DNA of 64,000 nt from Salvelinus alpinus (taxonomy: Eukaryota; Chordata; Actinopteri; Salmoniformes; Salmonidae). Position numbers and translations under genes: made by a program. Of this stretch, positions 35,531 through 47,241 are shown piece by piece. How positions within the stretch are numbered: position 1 is the stretch's first letter; every line of letters begins with the position of its first letter. The stretch lies in contig NC_092091.1 in the NCBI RefSeq assembly GCF_045679555.1, positions 16,949,072 through 17,013,071 of the forward strand, read 5' to 3'. The notes below the pieces were generated by a model that had not been told where the DNA came from, did no database searches, and was given only the letters and a program-made list of their open reading frames with translations.

Positions 35531-38408
35531 AAAATGCAGAACTAAGAACAGATATAGCCCTTGGTTCACTCCAGACCTGACTGCCCTTGACCAGCACAAA
35601 AACATCCTGTGGCGGACTGTAATAACATTGAATAGTCCCCGCGATATGCAACTGTTCAGGGACGTCAGGAACCAATACACGCAGTCAGTCAAGAAAGCAA
35701 AGGCTAGCTTTTTCAAGCAGAAATTCGCATCCTGTAGCTCTAACTCCAAAAAGTTTTGGGACACTGTAAAGTCCATGGAGAACAAGAGCACCTCCTCCCA
35801 GCTGCCCACTGCACTGAGGCTAGGTAACACGATCACCACTGATAAATCCATGATAATCGAAAATGTAAAAAAAAATTCAATAAGCATTTCTCAACGGCTG
35901 GCCATGCCTTCCTCCTGGTGTAACGGATGTGAAATGGCTAGCTAGTTAGCGGGTACGCGCTACTAGCGTTTCAATCAGTTACGTCACTTGCTCTGAAACC
36001 TAGAAGTAGTGTTGCCCCTTGCTCTGCAAGGGCCGCGGCTTTTGTGGAGCGATGGGTAACGACGCTTCGTGGGTGTCAGTTGTTGATGTGTGCAGAGGGT
36101 CTCTGGTTCGCGCCCGAGGTCGGGGCGAGGGGACGTACTAAAGTTATACTGTTACATTGGTGCCGTGACCCGGATCACTGGTTGCTGCGGAAAAGGAGGA
36201 GGTTGAAAGGGGGGTGAGTGTAACGGATGTGAAATGGCTAGCTAGTTAGCGGGTACGCGCTACTAGCGTTTCAATCAGTTACAACACTTGCTCTGAAACC
36301 TAGAAGTAGTGTTGCCCCTTGCTCTGCAAGGGCCGCGGCTTTTGTGGAGCGATGGGTAACGATGCTTCGTGGGTGTCAGTTGTTGATGTGTGCAGAGGGT
36401 CCCTGGTTCGCGCCCGAGGTCGGGGCGAGGGGACGTACTAAAGTTATACTGTTACACTGGCTACTCCAATCCCGGCCAACAGCTACTCGCCCAAGCCTCC
36501 CCAGCTTCTCCTTCACCCAAATCCAGACAGCAGATGTTCTGAAAGAGCTGCAAAACCTGGACCCGTACAAATCAGCTGGGCTAGACAATCTGGACCCTCT
36601 CTTTCTAAAACTATCCGCCTCCGTTGTTGCAACCCCTATTACCAGCCTGTTCAATCTCTCTTTCGTATCGTCCGAGATCCCTAAAGATTGGAAAGCTGCC
36701 GCGGTCATCCCCCTCTTCAAAGGGGGTGACACCCTAGACCCAAACTGTTACAGACCTATATCCATCCTGCCCTGCCTATCTAAAGTCTTTGAAAGCCAAG
36801 TTAATAAACAGATCACTGACCATTTAGAATCCCACCATACCTTCTCCGCTGTGCAATCCGGTTTCCGAGCCGGTCACGGGTGCACCTCAGTCACGCTCAA
36901 GGTATTAAACGATATCATAACCGCCATCGATAAAAGACAGTAATGTGCAGCCGTCTTAATCGACCTGGCCAAGGCTTTCGACTCGGTCAATCACCATATT
37001 CTTATCGGGAGACTAAATAGCCTTGGTTTTTCAAATGACTGCCTCGCCTGGTTCACCAACTACTTTGCAGACAGAGTTCAGTGGGTCAAATCGGAGGGCC
37101 TGTTGTCCGGACCTCTGGCAGTCTCTATGAGGGTACCACAGGGTTCAATTCTCGGGCCGACTCTTTTCTCTGTATATATCAATGATGTCCCTCTTGCTGC
37201 GGGCGATTCCCTGATCCACCTCTACGCAGACGACACCATTCTGTATACTCCTGGCCCTTCCTTGGACACTGTGCTAACTAATCTCCAAATGAGCTTCAAT
37301 GCCATACAACACTCCTTCCGTGGCCTCCAACTGCTCTTAAACGCTATTAAAACAAAATGCATGCTTTTCAACCGTTCGCTGCCCGCACCCGCCCGCCCGA
37401 CTAGCATCACCACCCCTGGACGGTTCCGACCTTGAATATGTGGACAACTATAAATACCTAGGTGTCTGGCTAGACTGTAAACTCTCCTTCCAGACTCATA
37501 TTAAACATCTCCAATCCAAAATCAAATCTAGAATCAGCTTTCTATTTCGCAACAAAGCCTCCTTCACTCACGCCGCCAAACTTACCTGAGTAAAACTGAC
37601 TATCCTACCGATCCTCGACTTCGGCGATGTCATCTACAAAATAGCTTCCAATACTCTACTCAGCAAACTGGATGCAGTCTATCACAGTGCCATCCGTTTT
37701 GTAACCAAAGCCCCTTATAACACCCACCACTGTGACCTGTATGTTTTAGTCGCCAGACCCACTGGCCCCAGGTCATCTATAAGTCTATGCTAGGTAAAGC
37801 TCTGCCTTATCTCAGTTCACTGGTCATGATAACACCCACCCGTAGCACACGTTCCAGCAGGTATATCTCACTGATCATCCCCAAAGCCAACACCTCATTT
37901 GGCCGCCTTTCCTTCCAGTTCTCTGCTGCCAGTGACTGGAACGAATTGCAAAAATCGCTGAAGTTGGAGACTTTTATTTCCCTCACCAACTTTAAACATC
38001 AACTATCTGAGCAGCTAACCGATCGCTGCAGCTGTACTTAGTCCATCTGTAAATAGCACACCCAATCTACCTACCTCATCCCCATACTGTTTTTATTTTC
38101 TTTACTTTTCTGCTCTTTTGCACATCATCTGCTCATTTATCACTCCAGTGTTAATCTGCTAAATTGTAATTATTCACTCCTATGGCCTATTTATTGCCTA
38201 CCTCCTCATGCCTTTTGCATACACTGTATATAGACTTTCTTTTTTCTACTGTGTCATTGACTTGTTTATTGTTTACTCCATGTGTAACTCTGTGTTGTTG
38301 TCTGTGTCACACTGCTTTGCTTTATCTTGGCCAGGTCGCAGTTGCAAATGAGAACTTGTTCTCAACTAGCCTACCTGGTTAAATAAAGGTTAAATAAATA
38401 AATAAAAA
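35531..38408 (+). mobile_element. L2-like LINE copy B, split by a TRIM
   Basis: 5'-truncated. Linker 35570-35918, then the TRIM, then RT from 36461: SAGLDNLDPLFLKLSAS, PLFKGGDTLDPNCYRPIS, GFRAGHGCTSVTLKVLND, LAKAFDSVNH (motif A), PQGSILGPTLFS (motif B) and YADDTILYTPG (motif C). Stops at several points, for example after KRQ near 36942. The tail CTACCTGGTTAAATAAAGG ends at about 38408. Same subfamily as copies A and C. Confidence 0.85.
35919..36456 (+). mobile_element. TRIM-type LTR retrotransposon, complete copy 1
   Basis: Two 238-bp LTRs (35919-36156 and 36219-36456), TGTAACGGATGTG to ACTGTTACA, that differ at only about four positions. Between them are 62 bp: a primer site TGGTGCCGTGACCCGGAT (36158-36175), one mismatch from the complement of the tRNA-His 3' end, and a purine tract AAAGGGGGGTGAG ending at 36218. 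A 4-bp CTGG duplication flanks it (35915-35918, 36457-36460), and the LINE is continuous without it. No protein is encoded, so it depended on another element's enzymes. Confidence 0.9.
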
Positions 38409-38547
38409 TTATTCTGACATTTCACATCCTTAAAATAAAGTAGTGATCCTAACTGACCTAAAACAGGGAATTTTTACTTGGATTAAATGTCAGGAATTGT
38501 GAAAAACTGAGTATAAATGTATTTGTAAACTTCCGACTTCAACTGTA

Positions 38548-38830
38548 TATACTGTATTCTGGCTCATGCTATATAAACTACTGCTGTACACACATTTTCT
38601 ATTCATATACTGTCTATACACAACATTCACATACTGTATATCTATATTCCAGACTCTGACATTGCTCTTTCTGACCTTGCACTTCTGATAAATCTTAATC
38701 CAAAAGTTAAAAAACAAGAGATTGTGTGCGTTATTGTATTGCTAGATGTTGCTGCATTGTTGGAGCTAGAAACATAAGCATTTCACTGCACCTGCGATAA
38801 CATCTGCTAAACTGTGCACCCTAATGGTTG
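38548..38830 (+). mobile_element. Rex1-like LINE 3' UTR, part 2
   Basis: Contains CATATACTGTCTATACACAA, CAGACTCTGACATTGCTC and AAGCATTTCACTGCACCTGC then ATAACATCTGCTAAAC, a 3'-UTR style shared by Rex1-like LINEs here. It continues the fragment at 33600-33926 after removal of the nested elements. Confidence 0.55.
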
Positions 38831-39189
38831 AGACATTGTGTTGGCACCTGAGCGTTCTGGACATTCTGCAACGACCTTCACATTCTGACTGTCTGAACAA
38901 AGGTGGTGTAAAACAAAAGTTGTTTGAAAGAGGCCATCAAAAAAACATCCTAAGAATTCAAAGGGTCTCATGTGAGAACAACTTTTGTTTGCAATCCAGA
39001 ACAACTCCGGGAGGCTAACCAATTGACACCCAACAGTGTCACAGACTAGTGCTAATTGCTCTGGATTAGCATTCACACCTAACCAATAGACACATCTGGC
39101 TCTGGCAACAGAATGTACCCAGCTTGCAAATACCCTCTAAAGTCAACAAGAATATCCAAGTGAAGGATGCTCTAGAGATAAAAACCAAT
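38831..39189. other. unassigned spacer downstream of resf1
   Basis: No repeat or gene recognised; likely intergenic DNA between the LINE tail and the end of resf1. Confidence 0.4.
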
Positions 39190-40133
39190 ATAAAGTATGT
39201 CAAATATTTATTTAGAAATAAATAACAAAATAAACCAACATATTAAAGAAATAACACTAGGTACAAAAAATTAAAAGTAAAAAAATATATACATTAATAC
39301 ACCATACGGTAATGCACCAGGTGACTAATGACACACGTTTCCTGGCAGTGTTGTTTTTGTCTGTCACACGTTCAGTTTTTCACAAATTTCAATCTATAAC
39401 TACGAAGAACTATAAAAGTTTAATACTAAAATACAGAACCAGAATACAAAGGTCTAACTAATGCAATGCAACGTTGTTTAAGCTGTCTCAGTATCTTGAA
39501 CCATACAGTACTGTTCATCCTGTGGCAACAAAAGGAATCGGTTTAAACTCCAGCAAAATAACTATTGAGAATGTAACTATTGATAAGGTATGAGAATGTA
39601 GAAGGTAAGAGTCAAGAGGTGAAATTATGTAGCCTACAAATTCAAATAAACTGCAGTACATTTTGCATAGTCCAAATTCTGATATCCGTGCAAACAATAA
39701 ACATGAGGTTTGCATAAAATATTGTTAACCCCAAACTTTTTTTTAAAAGTCTGAAATGACATTGACAAGAAAATAGCCATCCAATGGGCCACAAAACTTT
39801 GTTTAATGTTTTTTTAATGACAAAGTCTTGCAATGTTGACCGTCAGGCCTGAGGTAGAGGAGGATACTGTCAGATATATTGGCTCAGTCATTTAAGAATA
39901 TAAACAATTATTACGATAAAAAAAATAACCATATTATGAACTGCCCAACCTTACCACAATAAGGTCAATATCTGCATTCCAAAATAACATAATTTTGTTA
40001 TGAAAAAGTTTGTCATGAACAAAAAAAAACTGAAATTGTACAGACTATATTTCCATTGGAAACAAGTTACAAGAAACAGATCGTCAACAGTCCTCACTCC
40101 ACTCCTCCATTCCTTAACTGGAGGCAATACAAA
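39190..40133 (-). other. resf1: resf1 3' UTR with poly(A) signal (inferred)
   Basis: AT-rich sequence after the resf1 stop codon without repeats. On the minus strand an AATAAA hexamer lies at 39206-39211, so cleavage would fall near 39190. The length would be about 940 nt. Its extent is inference; no transcript was available. Confidence 0.45.
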
Positions 40134-40261
40134 CTAGTCTTGGGATAGCCGCTTGAATTTCATCTGAAACTCCTGGAAGGCAGTGGAGGAAGACTTGGGG
40201 ACTTTAGTGGTCGAAGAGGTGAGAGGACAATATCTCTTCTGAGGGCCAGCAGACCATAAAC
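40134..40261 (-). CDS. resf1: resf1, last coding exon
   Basis: Minus-strand exon after the acceptor CACTCCCAGTAG. It completes the codon left open by the previous exon and reads SAGPQKRYCPLTSSTTK then VPKSSSTAFQEFQMKFKRL and SQD, then TAG (40134-40136). The (F)QEFQMKFKRL ending resembles the C-terminal Phe/Tyr-Lys-rich segment of vertebrate RESF1. The 128 nt keep the frame exactly. Confidence 0.75.
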
Positions 40262-40356
40262 CTACTGGGAGTGTAATAGTTCATTTGTTACAATAAATTT
40301 AAAACACCTCACATTTGACAGAAAGGAATAAATAGAGATCTGGAACTGCATAGATA

Positions 40357-40760
40357 CACTACCGTTCAAAAGTTGGGGTTCACTTATAAATGTCCTTGTT
40401 TTTGAAAGAAAAGCAATTTTTTTTGTCCATTAAAATAACATCAAATTGATCAGAAATACAGTGTAGACATTGTTAATTTTGTAAATGACTATTGTAACTG
40501 GAAACGGCTGATTTTGAATGTATTATCTACATAGGTGTACAGAGGCCCATTATCTGCAACCATCACTCCTGTGTTTTAATGGCACATTGTGTTAGCTAAT
40601 CCAAGTTTATCATTTTAAAAGGCTAATTGATCATTAGAAAACCCTTTTGCAATTGTTGACGTTGAGACTGGTGTTTTGCGGGTACTATTTAATGAAGCTG
40701 CCAGTTGAGGACTCAAAAACAAGGACATTTCTAAGTAACCCCAACATTTTGAACGGTAGT
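40357..40760. mobile_element. non-autonomous Tc1 element in the last resf1 intron
   Basis: Terminal repeats CACTACCGTTCAAAAGTTGG and its complement ending CGGTAGT, with TA on the left. About 400 bp, non-coding, same family as 30205. It lies between the last two resf1 exons and leaves both splice sites intact. Confidence 0.75.
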
Positions 40761-40853
40761 ATACAAAAAACACTTTCCTTACAAAAGACATGCAATGTAG
40801 GAAGCCATAATACATACATTTTCAACATGTGGTTGGATAGAGCATGCTATTAC

Positions 40854-40922
40854 CTTGGGATTTCCGGACTATTGTTTTAGGACTCTCAGTCGTCGTAGCA
40901 ACAGCATCAGCACCAGCCATTT
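40854..40922 (-). CDS. resf1: resf1, penultimate coding exon
   Basis: A 69-nt exon (23 codons), bounded by the acceptor CACTTTTTCCCATAAG and the donor CAAG/GTAATAGC. It enters and leaves in the same phase as the giant exon's donor and reads MAGADAVATTTESPKTIVR then KSQ without a stop. Its short size kept it from being seen as an ORF; it is called because both junctions and phases fit. Confidence 0.7.
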
Positions 40923-41015
40923 CTTATGGGAAAAAGTGTTTCAATGTGAAAAGGGTAGGTATAAATGTCTAATTACAGGTAATCGTAATTGGAGTAACCA
41001 TAATTGGAGTAAGAC

Positions 41016-42417
41016 TAGGGCTGGGCGATATGGCCAAAATCTCATATCACAATACTGTTCACATTTTTGACGATATGACCGCATTTTATATGTTTTTGAA
41101 TAATACAAGTTCTAAATATTCAGGACCCTAGGGTGGCAACACATAAATTAAGTGATTTCAATGTGGCATTCTACATTCTGATTGGATTGAACAGTATAAA
41201 ACAACTTCAACCAAATATAATGTTCTGCATTTTCATACATTTCTGCATTTCCTGCACTTTTTGAATCATTTTCACACTGTCCTATAGGGCTGCATGATAG
41301 ATATGGGAGAAGAAAATCTAGGCCTACAGTAGTTTATTGGCGAAGTGTTGAAATCGTGGAAGTATAATGATATTGTAATTCAATAGTTGGAATATAGAGG
41401 GCATCACTTTGAATACATTGTTATTTGACATGACAACAAATTAATAAGCCAGGGAGGAATTATTTTGACAGGATAGGAACGAACGTGTTGGTCAGTGTTT
41501 CCTAGGGGACCCTATACAATTGTTACATTATGTGTGTATTCTCTTACATCATGTAGCTAGCTAGAAATCATGCTTCGCCTAAAGATGGGTTAGCTGACGT
41601 CACGAAAACGATCCGCACGCTTCAAATGGGACAGAAGTCTGAGTTGTTGTGATTCTGGATAGCCAGATAGTTTCTTGTATTGTTGGTAGCTATCATGTGG
41701 GAAATCGTAAGGGACTTGTTTCAGTTAGTATAATATTTTTCTTGATACAAATGTCGAGGTGTTTTGACCGATTTCATGTCAATGCTAATATGGCAAAAAG
41801 TCACTAGCTAGCTAACCAACAACTATAACAATGTATTTGAGAGACAAGTGCTCATTGAGCAACTCTATTTGTTTTCAATAAACATTGAAGAAATATAGTT
41901 TACATGTCAACAACTAAACAAATGTTTTACTCCACAGTTGCGCATGCATCGGTTGTGTTACTAAACAATCAACCCATCTATTCCTCTCTGATTTAGAAAC
42001 ATACTGATCTAGGCCTGCATCAGCAATGGTATCAATCAGGCTGCATTATTGGCTAGCTACGTTTGCGCCGACTGATTACATTTGGATAACTAGTTAGCGA
42101 TTAGCATTAGTGGCGAACATGATTTATTTTAGCGCCAACTTGCTAAGAAAAGGCAAACTAGATGTTGGCAGACTAAGATACACAAACTAGTAGTGTAATT
42201 ACAGAATGCTTAGAAAGCAGCATCGAGGAGAGGGACAACGACTTGCAAGAAGCAAACGATGTAAACCAAAAAAAATGACATTTCACGCGCCAGAGTTGCA
42301 TATCACATTTAACAAACCAAACACTGAAATACAGTTTTAGAAGGTACAGTTAAAACCCAAACTGGTCCTTGCATCAATACCGGAACCCAGTAAAATATGC
42401 TATACCGCCCAGCCCTA
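41016..42417. mobile_element. hAT-like element in a resf1 intron
   Basis: Terminal inverted repeats TAGGGCTGGGCGATATGG and its near complement TATACCGCCCAGCCCTA, with 8-bp duplications AGTAAGAC/CGTAAGAC (41008-41015, 42418-42425), as hAT transposases make. 1402 bp with no transposase frame. It ends about 30 bp from the splice donor of the giant resf1 exon. Confidence 0.75.
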
Positions 42418-42457
42418 CGTAAGACAGAGCAAGGATATCTGTTTTGGTACTACTTAC

Positions 42458-45400
42458 CCTTCATTGAACCAGTCTGTGAAGTTGAGTCATCTTTGAAGTT
42501 GAACGACTCTGGCAGCACACTGAACCTCAGAACACTGTTCTCCTCAAGAGGCAAAAGAGCAGGGCTCCTGATCTTATTTGTACTTTTTTCCACTGTATCA
42601 GGTTTGCTGGATGGCACCGCCTTGATCCTAGATTTCTTCAGTCTGAGTTTCAGGCCATTTAAGATTCTCTCTCTTTCAATGTGCCGCAAAGTCTGCTTGG
42701 CCCTTACGGTTCTTTCTGGTGTGGCTCGTCTTTCAGAGGATAATGCACTACCATCTGTGCTGGTCGAGGTAACAGTATTTTTGGCAACTTCAGCACAAAC
42801 AATCTTCGGAGCAAAGCCTCTTCTGTTTCGTAGTCTTGATGCTCTGCCCCTGGACTTTGTCTTCTTTGTTGGCACAAAACTGTTCTCCCACTCGTTGAAG
42901 AGCCGTTGTCTGACTGGGCTTTCCACTGGCGGGCTGGTCTCGGAGGGCTCTATCCTCCAGGACTTGACATTCACACTGAGGGTTATAGGAGGTGCTGGAG
43001 CTTTGTCTGCAAAAGGTCTAGGTCGAGAAGAATTATGGTCCTTGCGTTGGCCAGTTACTACAGTCCCATTTGTTCTCTGGGGCGAGGAACCAAACAAGGC
43101 CAGACTTACTGTGGTGACCCTTGAAATCTTGGTCCCAATTCCAGGTTCTGCTGGCTTCTGGAGATTGCGACCATTTGAAGGTCGCTCTTCTTCCAAAGAG
43201 TTAGAAGCACTTGTATTGGGGGGCTCGAAATCGTCATCTGTGTCAGTCAAGTTGACCTCAGGAACAAGTTGAATGAAGGGACCCAAACCTTGCCTTATTT
43301 TCCTTCGCTTTCTTGGGACAGACAATTTTGAATGAGGACCTTCAACACATCTCTTGTGTCCAACCCCTTTTTGTTTAACCTTGCAGCTACAATTTAATTT
43401 AGGCGATAGATGCTTGTGACATCTTTGTGCCAAGGAGAGTGATGTTAGAAAACTGATTTTCTCTGCTGGTTGGCGTAGCAGATTAGAAGTAGGAATGGTA
43501 ACTGTAGGAATGACTTCACTACCCCCAAGGATCCTTTCTTCCAAAGTGACACTAAGTGCTTGTACACATTCCATTTGTTTCTGGAGTGGACCTGATAGTT
43601 GCTGCTTTGGCTGTACATTGTCCCACACCAGCTCGGACATTGGGGTGGATACTTTGAGAAAGTCTTCATAGCTCGAGAAGACATCTTCAATTTCAACTTC
43701 AATAATGTTTGGGCACTTGATGGGCAGGCACAGTGATGGGGGTTTTGACAATGGCAAGCTCTTCGCCCCATTAGTGTATGGGCGATCAGTCTCAGATTCA
43801 CTATCAGACAAGACAAAAGTTTGGCATTCAATGCCTGTAGATTTCCATGATTGGGGATTCCCATTTTTACCAGGATTCCCTTCCCTCTCTCCTTCTGCTG
43901 TGCCATTTGATTTACATAAATGCAGGCTTTCCCTTTGTTCTGCATTTGTTGTGCTCGGTTCAACAGCCAAAGTTCCCTCGACAAACATCTTCGCATTCAC
44001 AGTGGCCTTTGTCAAACCCAATTCAGCCTTGTACTGGCATTTGCAGGACACAGAATTGGTGGACCCACTGAACACTGCCTTCCAACGTGAGAGACAACAG
44101 TAATCTTCTGATTGGACATCCACTTCGTATTTTACAGTCGTCAACTTTACATCTACACCCTCAGATGATTTATCCTCCACGGAGTAATCTTTCAACTCAT
44201 TCAGCTCCACATCCACTGGCAATTTCAACTGGTCTTCTCCCACTTTGTCTTGCAGTAGCGGTCCATTGAAAAACCGCATAGCCTCTTCTGGTGGCAGCAC
44301 GTTGATCTCCAGGGAGGAAAATGGATCACAAAAAAGTATGTTTTCACTTTCTTTCTTAACTGGTGAGAGGGTATGTGTAGATCTGTGTGCCAAACTTGAC
44401 CCTTGAATTTCTTTAGGATCAGATTCAGAGGATGCTGGTCTCTCTGTCTGAATCACCTCAGTCTGCATGTCACTGGCAGAGTCTGAAGAATTTTCATTTT
44501 CGGTACAATTCCGTTTTGGTTGTTCATCTCTTTGAAGAGTCTGTTGGTCATATATTAGTGACCAAGGGAATCCAAACTCCCTGTCTATGTCATCAAGCTG
44601 CTTATTGGTGTTCAACCATGAGGACTCTTGACCCGGGACCTCGGGGTAAACAGAATCATGTTTAAGAATGACACATTTCTCTTCAACTTGAGCCCAGTTT
44701 TTGCGCCTGACTTGTGAAAATATGACAGACTGTGATGACATATCGTCGCCACACACAGATCGAACCTCTCGCATTGTATTCCATAAAATACCAGATCTTG
44801 CAGCATCTATAAGCTTCTGCCCATCTCCATCCCAATAGAGGCTTAGTAGCTTGCTTTCAACTTGTGTCTCAGAGCATTTTGGATGTTGCACAGTGTCTAC
44901 CAACTCCTTCAATTTACCAAGTCTCCATTTGATTACAGGAACTGAGGACAAATCAAAAATGTCATCTGAAACTACTTTTTCATTTGTTTCCTCACTCAAT
45001 TGGTTAACATGCACATGAGTGGTCATTTCTCTGCCAGCTAACTCTTTTCTCTGAGTGGCTTGACATTTCAAATTAGATAATGGTTGAGAATCCACTTTCT
45101 CTACATGTAAGCAGTTTGATCGTGACCATTCAGACTCAAAATTTGAATATGTCTTGGCCAGTTCAACATCTGAAGTTTCTGAATCCTGAGTCACTGTTCT
45201 TTCAGCACCCGATTCTAATGTAGCTTCTGGTCTGACCTTGGGGACTATTTGTCCAGATTCATTTGTCAAAGAAACAGATACAGTAAGAGTTGTTTTGGCT
45301 TGTGATGGACTTTGGTCACAAGATTCTTCCCCAGGGTTGCTCACATTTTCACCACCAGTTGAGAACGACATACCTTGGGTAGTCAAGGGCATTCTATCAG

Positions 45401-47183
45401 CCACATTGAGAGATGTGTTTGTCTGCATACACTGCGATAGTGGTTGTACAATGGCGATGGCCTTCTGCACCGTAGGAACAGAGAGGGCATTACTTGCAGA
45501 TGATCCTTGCCGCACCAGAGCACTTTCATTAGGTTTATCTCCTATCAAAATAACATTTTCTGCTCTAAATCCATTTCCACTTTTGTCCTCTGTTACCGTT
45601 ACGTAATAGCCCTGTCTTATGGGGTATGACGGCGGCACAGACTCACAGTTTTGCTGGCCTGAAAACTGCATACCATGGTTTAGCACAGAAGAAGATGGTC
45701 CAGTGTTGGATATCAAAACATTGGCGTTTTTTGGCTTGTTATGTAGTGTATGGGCTGAGCCTTGGTTTGGTATGTATTGCAGAGAATGTGCTCCTGCCCC
45801 AACCACATGTCCCGTCTTGTTCAGCACGGGTCCATGGGAGTGCTGGCCTGGGTATGGTGGAGGAGCGGACTCCCGGGTGTGCTCGACTGAAGACTGTATA
45901 CTATCGTTTGGCACAGATGAAGATGGTCCAGTGTTGGATCCCAGAGCATAGGTGCCGCCTGCCTTGTAATGTAGGTTGGATACGCCTTCGATATGGAGCC
46001 TAGGATATGGGGCATGGTGTGCATTATTTTCAATGGCCCCTGCCTGACTGTTCATATTTGCACAATTTGACGCAAGTCTGTTCTGTTGTGGTGGGTTGGT
46101 AAGGCCTGCAGGGCGATATCTTTGAAAATTATTAAGAGAAGGGTTATGCATAACATTGTATTGAGGATTCTGGCTAATGTTATGCATTGGCATTGACTGC
46201 CCCACTGTAGCATTTGGTAGATTGACCTGGTTGTTGCTGTCTGTGAGAGGTTGGAAGGGATACATTTGCCTGTGGTTTGATGGGTCAGTTTGGACAGGTG
46301 TGCCATGTTGAACCCTGTTCATCTCAGTCCTGTTGTTATTGTTTTGATTTTGAATCAAATGCAACCGTTGTTTATATGCTGTGGGAGACAGTGGAGATGT
46401 CCTTGATGGTACACTACTTGTCTCCTGTGCACTTTGCAAAGAGTTTGGTGTTTGTGGATACCCCTGATGAAGAGCTTGAACTGCCATCCTACTTGAATCC
46501 TTTCCACTGACTACAGTCCATTGATGATTGACATGATTGGGACTCCTACCCATTGCAAGAGCAGCAGAGGTACCACTGGAGGCCCCCTCTTGTCTGCCAA
46601 GTACCAGCTGCTGACTACCACTTGCTGGGCTTTGGAGATAAATACAATTTGTATTCAGTGATGCATTAATATCAGAGGGGCAGTGAATGGTTGCACCCTG
46701 ACCATTCTGTACCAACCTCTGTGAATTGTTACTATTAACACCTAAAGACCCATGTCCCTGCTGGAAAGTGGGTTTAAATGCATCGTTAACCCTTCCGGGC
46801 AGGGTGTGATGGTATCCACTTTGTGATGTAACAGCAGTTGATTGTGCAGCTGCATTGTTAGTCAAGAGTGATGTCAAAAGGGGACTAGTGGCCATTAGGG
46901 CCTGCTCTTTTGTGGGTGCCTGTTGATTCTGGGTCTGTCCACTCCAGTAACCTACACTGGTTACTTGACTGCTGTGTGGTAGGCATTCACCACCTTGAGT
47001 ATATGGGACCGCTGGTCCGACTTCCCTACCAAGTGTATACGCCACAGATGGTCTGACCGGCCCATATTGATGAGAATAGGTGCTCGGATTCCCACTCAGC
47101 TGACCACTGGTGACTTGGGGACTTGAGGATTGTCCAGTGACTGATCGATCCGGTCCACTTTGGGGCCAGGTAGAGGTCTGCAT
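42458..47183 (-). CDS. resf1: retroelement silencing factor 1, giant coding exon
   Basis: One exon codes for about 1575 residues. The start chosen is ATG 47181-47183 (MQTSTWPQSGPD), the first in-frame ATG after a strong acceptor (TTTTTCATTTCAG, exon start 47241); the donor AGG/GTAAGTAG ends it at 42458. With the two small exons the product is about 1640 residues; human RESF1 has about 1750, also mostly from one exon. Long Gln/Asn/Ser-rich N-terminus; helical-looking VIKWRLGKLKELVDTV at about 749; SLEINVLPPEEAMRFF and then YCCLSRWKAVF...SCKCQ (about 960-1045), matching human RESF1 I-x-ILSSEQ and CC-x-W-x-C-x-C modules; basic PRKRRKIRQ near 1289 (likely nuclear localisation signal); VLRFSVLPESFNFKDD near the end. 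RESF1 is a nuclear partner in SETDB1-linked silencing of endogenous retroviruses. An internal repeat (SNTGPSSSV, twice) lies at about 410-520. Intact, no frameshift. Confidence 0.8.
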
Positions 47184-47241
47184 TCTCCTTGGCTTCTCAG
47201 TCTCGCCTTCTGCCCTGTGGTATGGCAGAACGTAACCATTT

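Larger units (their letters stand above)
34866..38545 (+). mobile_element. Sleeping Beauty-like element, copy 2, split by a LINE
   Basis: Both terminal repeats are present: CAGTTGAAGTCGGAAGTTTA at 34866 and its complement ending at 38545, with TA on each side. The transposase is internally deleted: the left repeat joins at about 35013 to the segment ending in [19 protein letters not shown] (catalytic Asp) and [19 protein letters not shown] (catalytic Glu). The DNA-binding domain is gone. The LINE at 35531-38408 interrupts the right arm. Confidence 0.85.

Noticed and set aside
42397..43272. 291-codon plus-strand frame
   Set aside because: It lies opposite the resf1 exon, has no domain, and its minus-strand partner has clear homology and splice signals.
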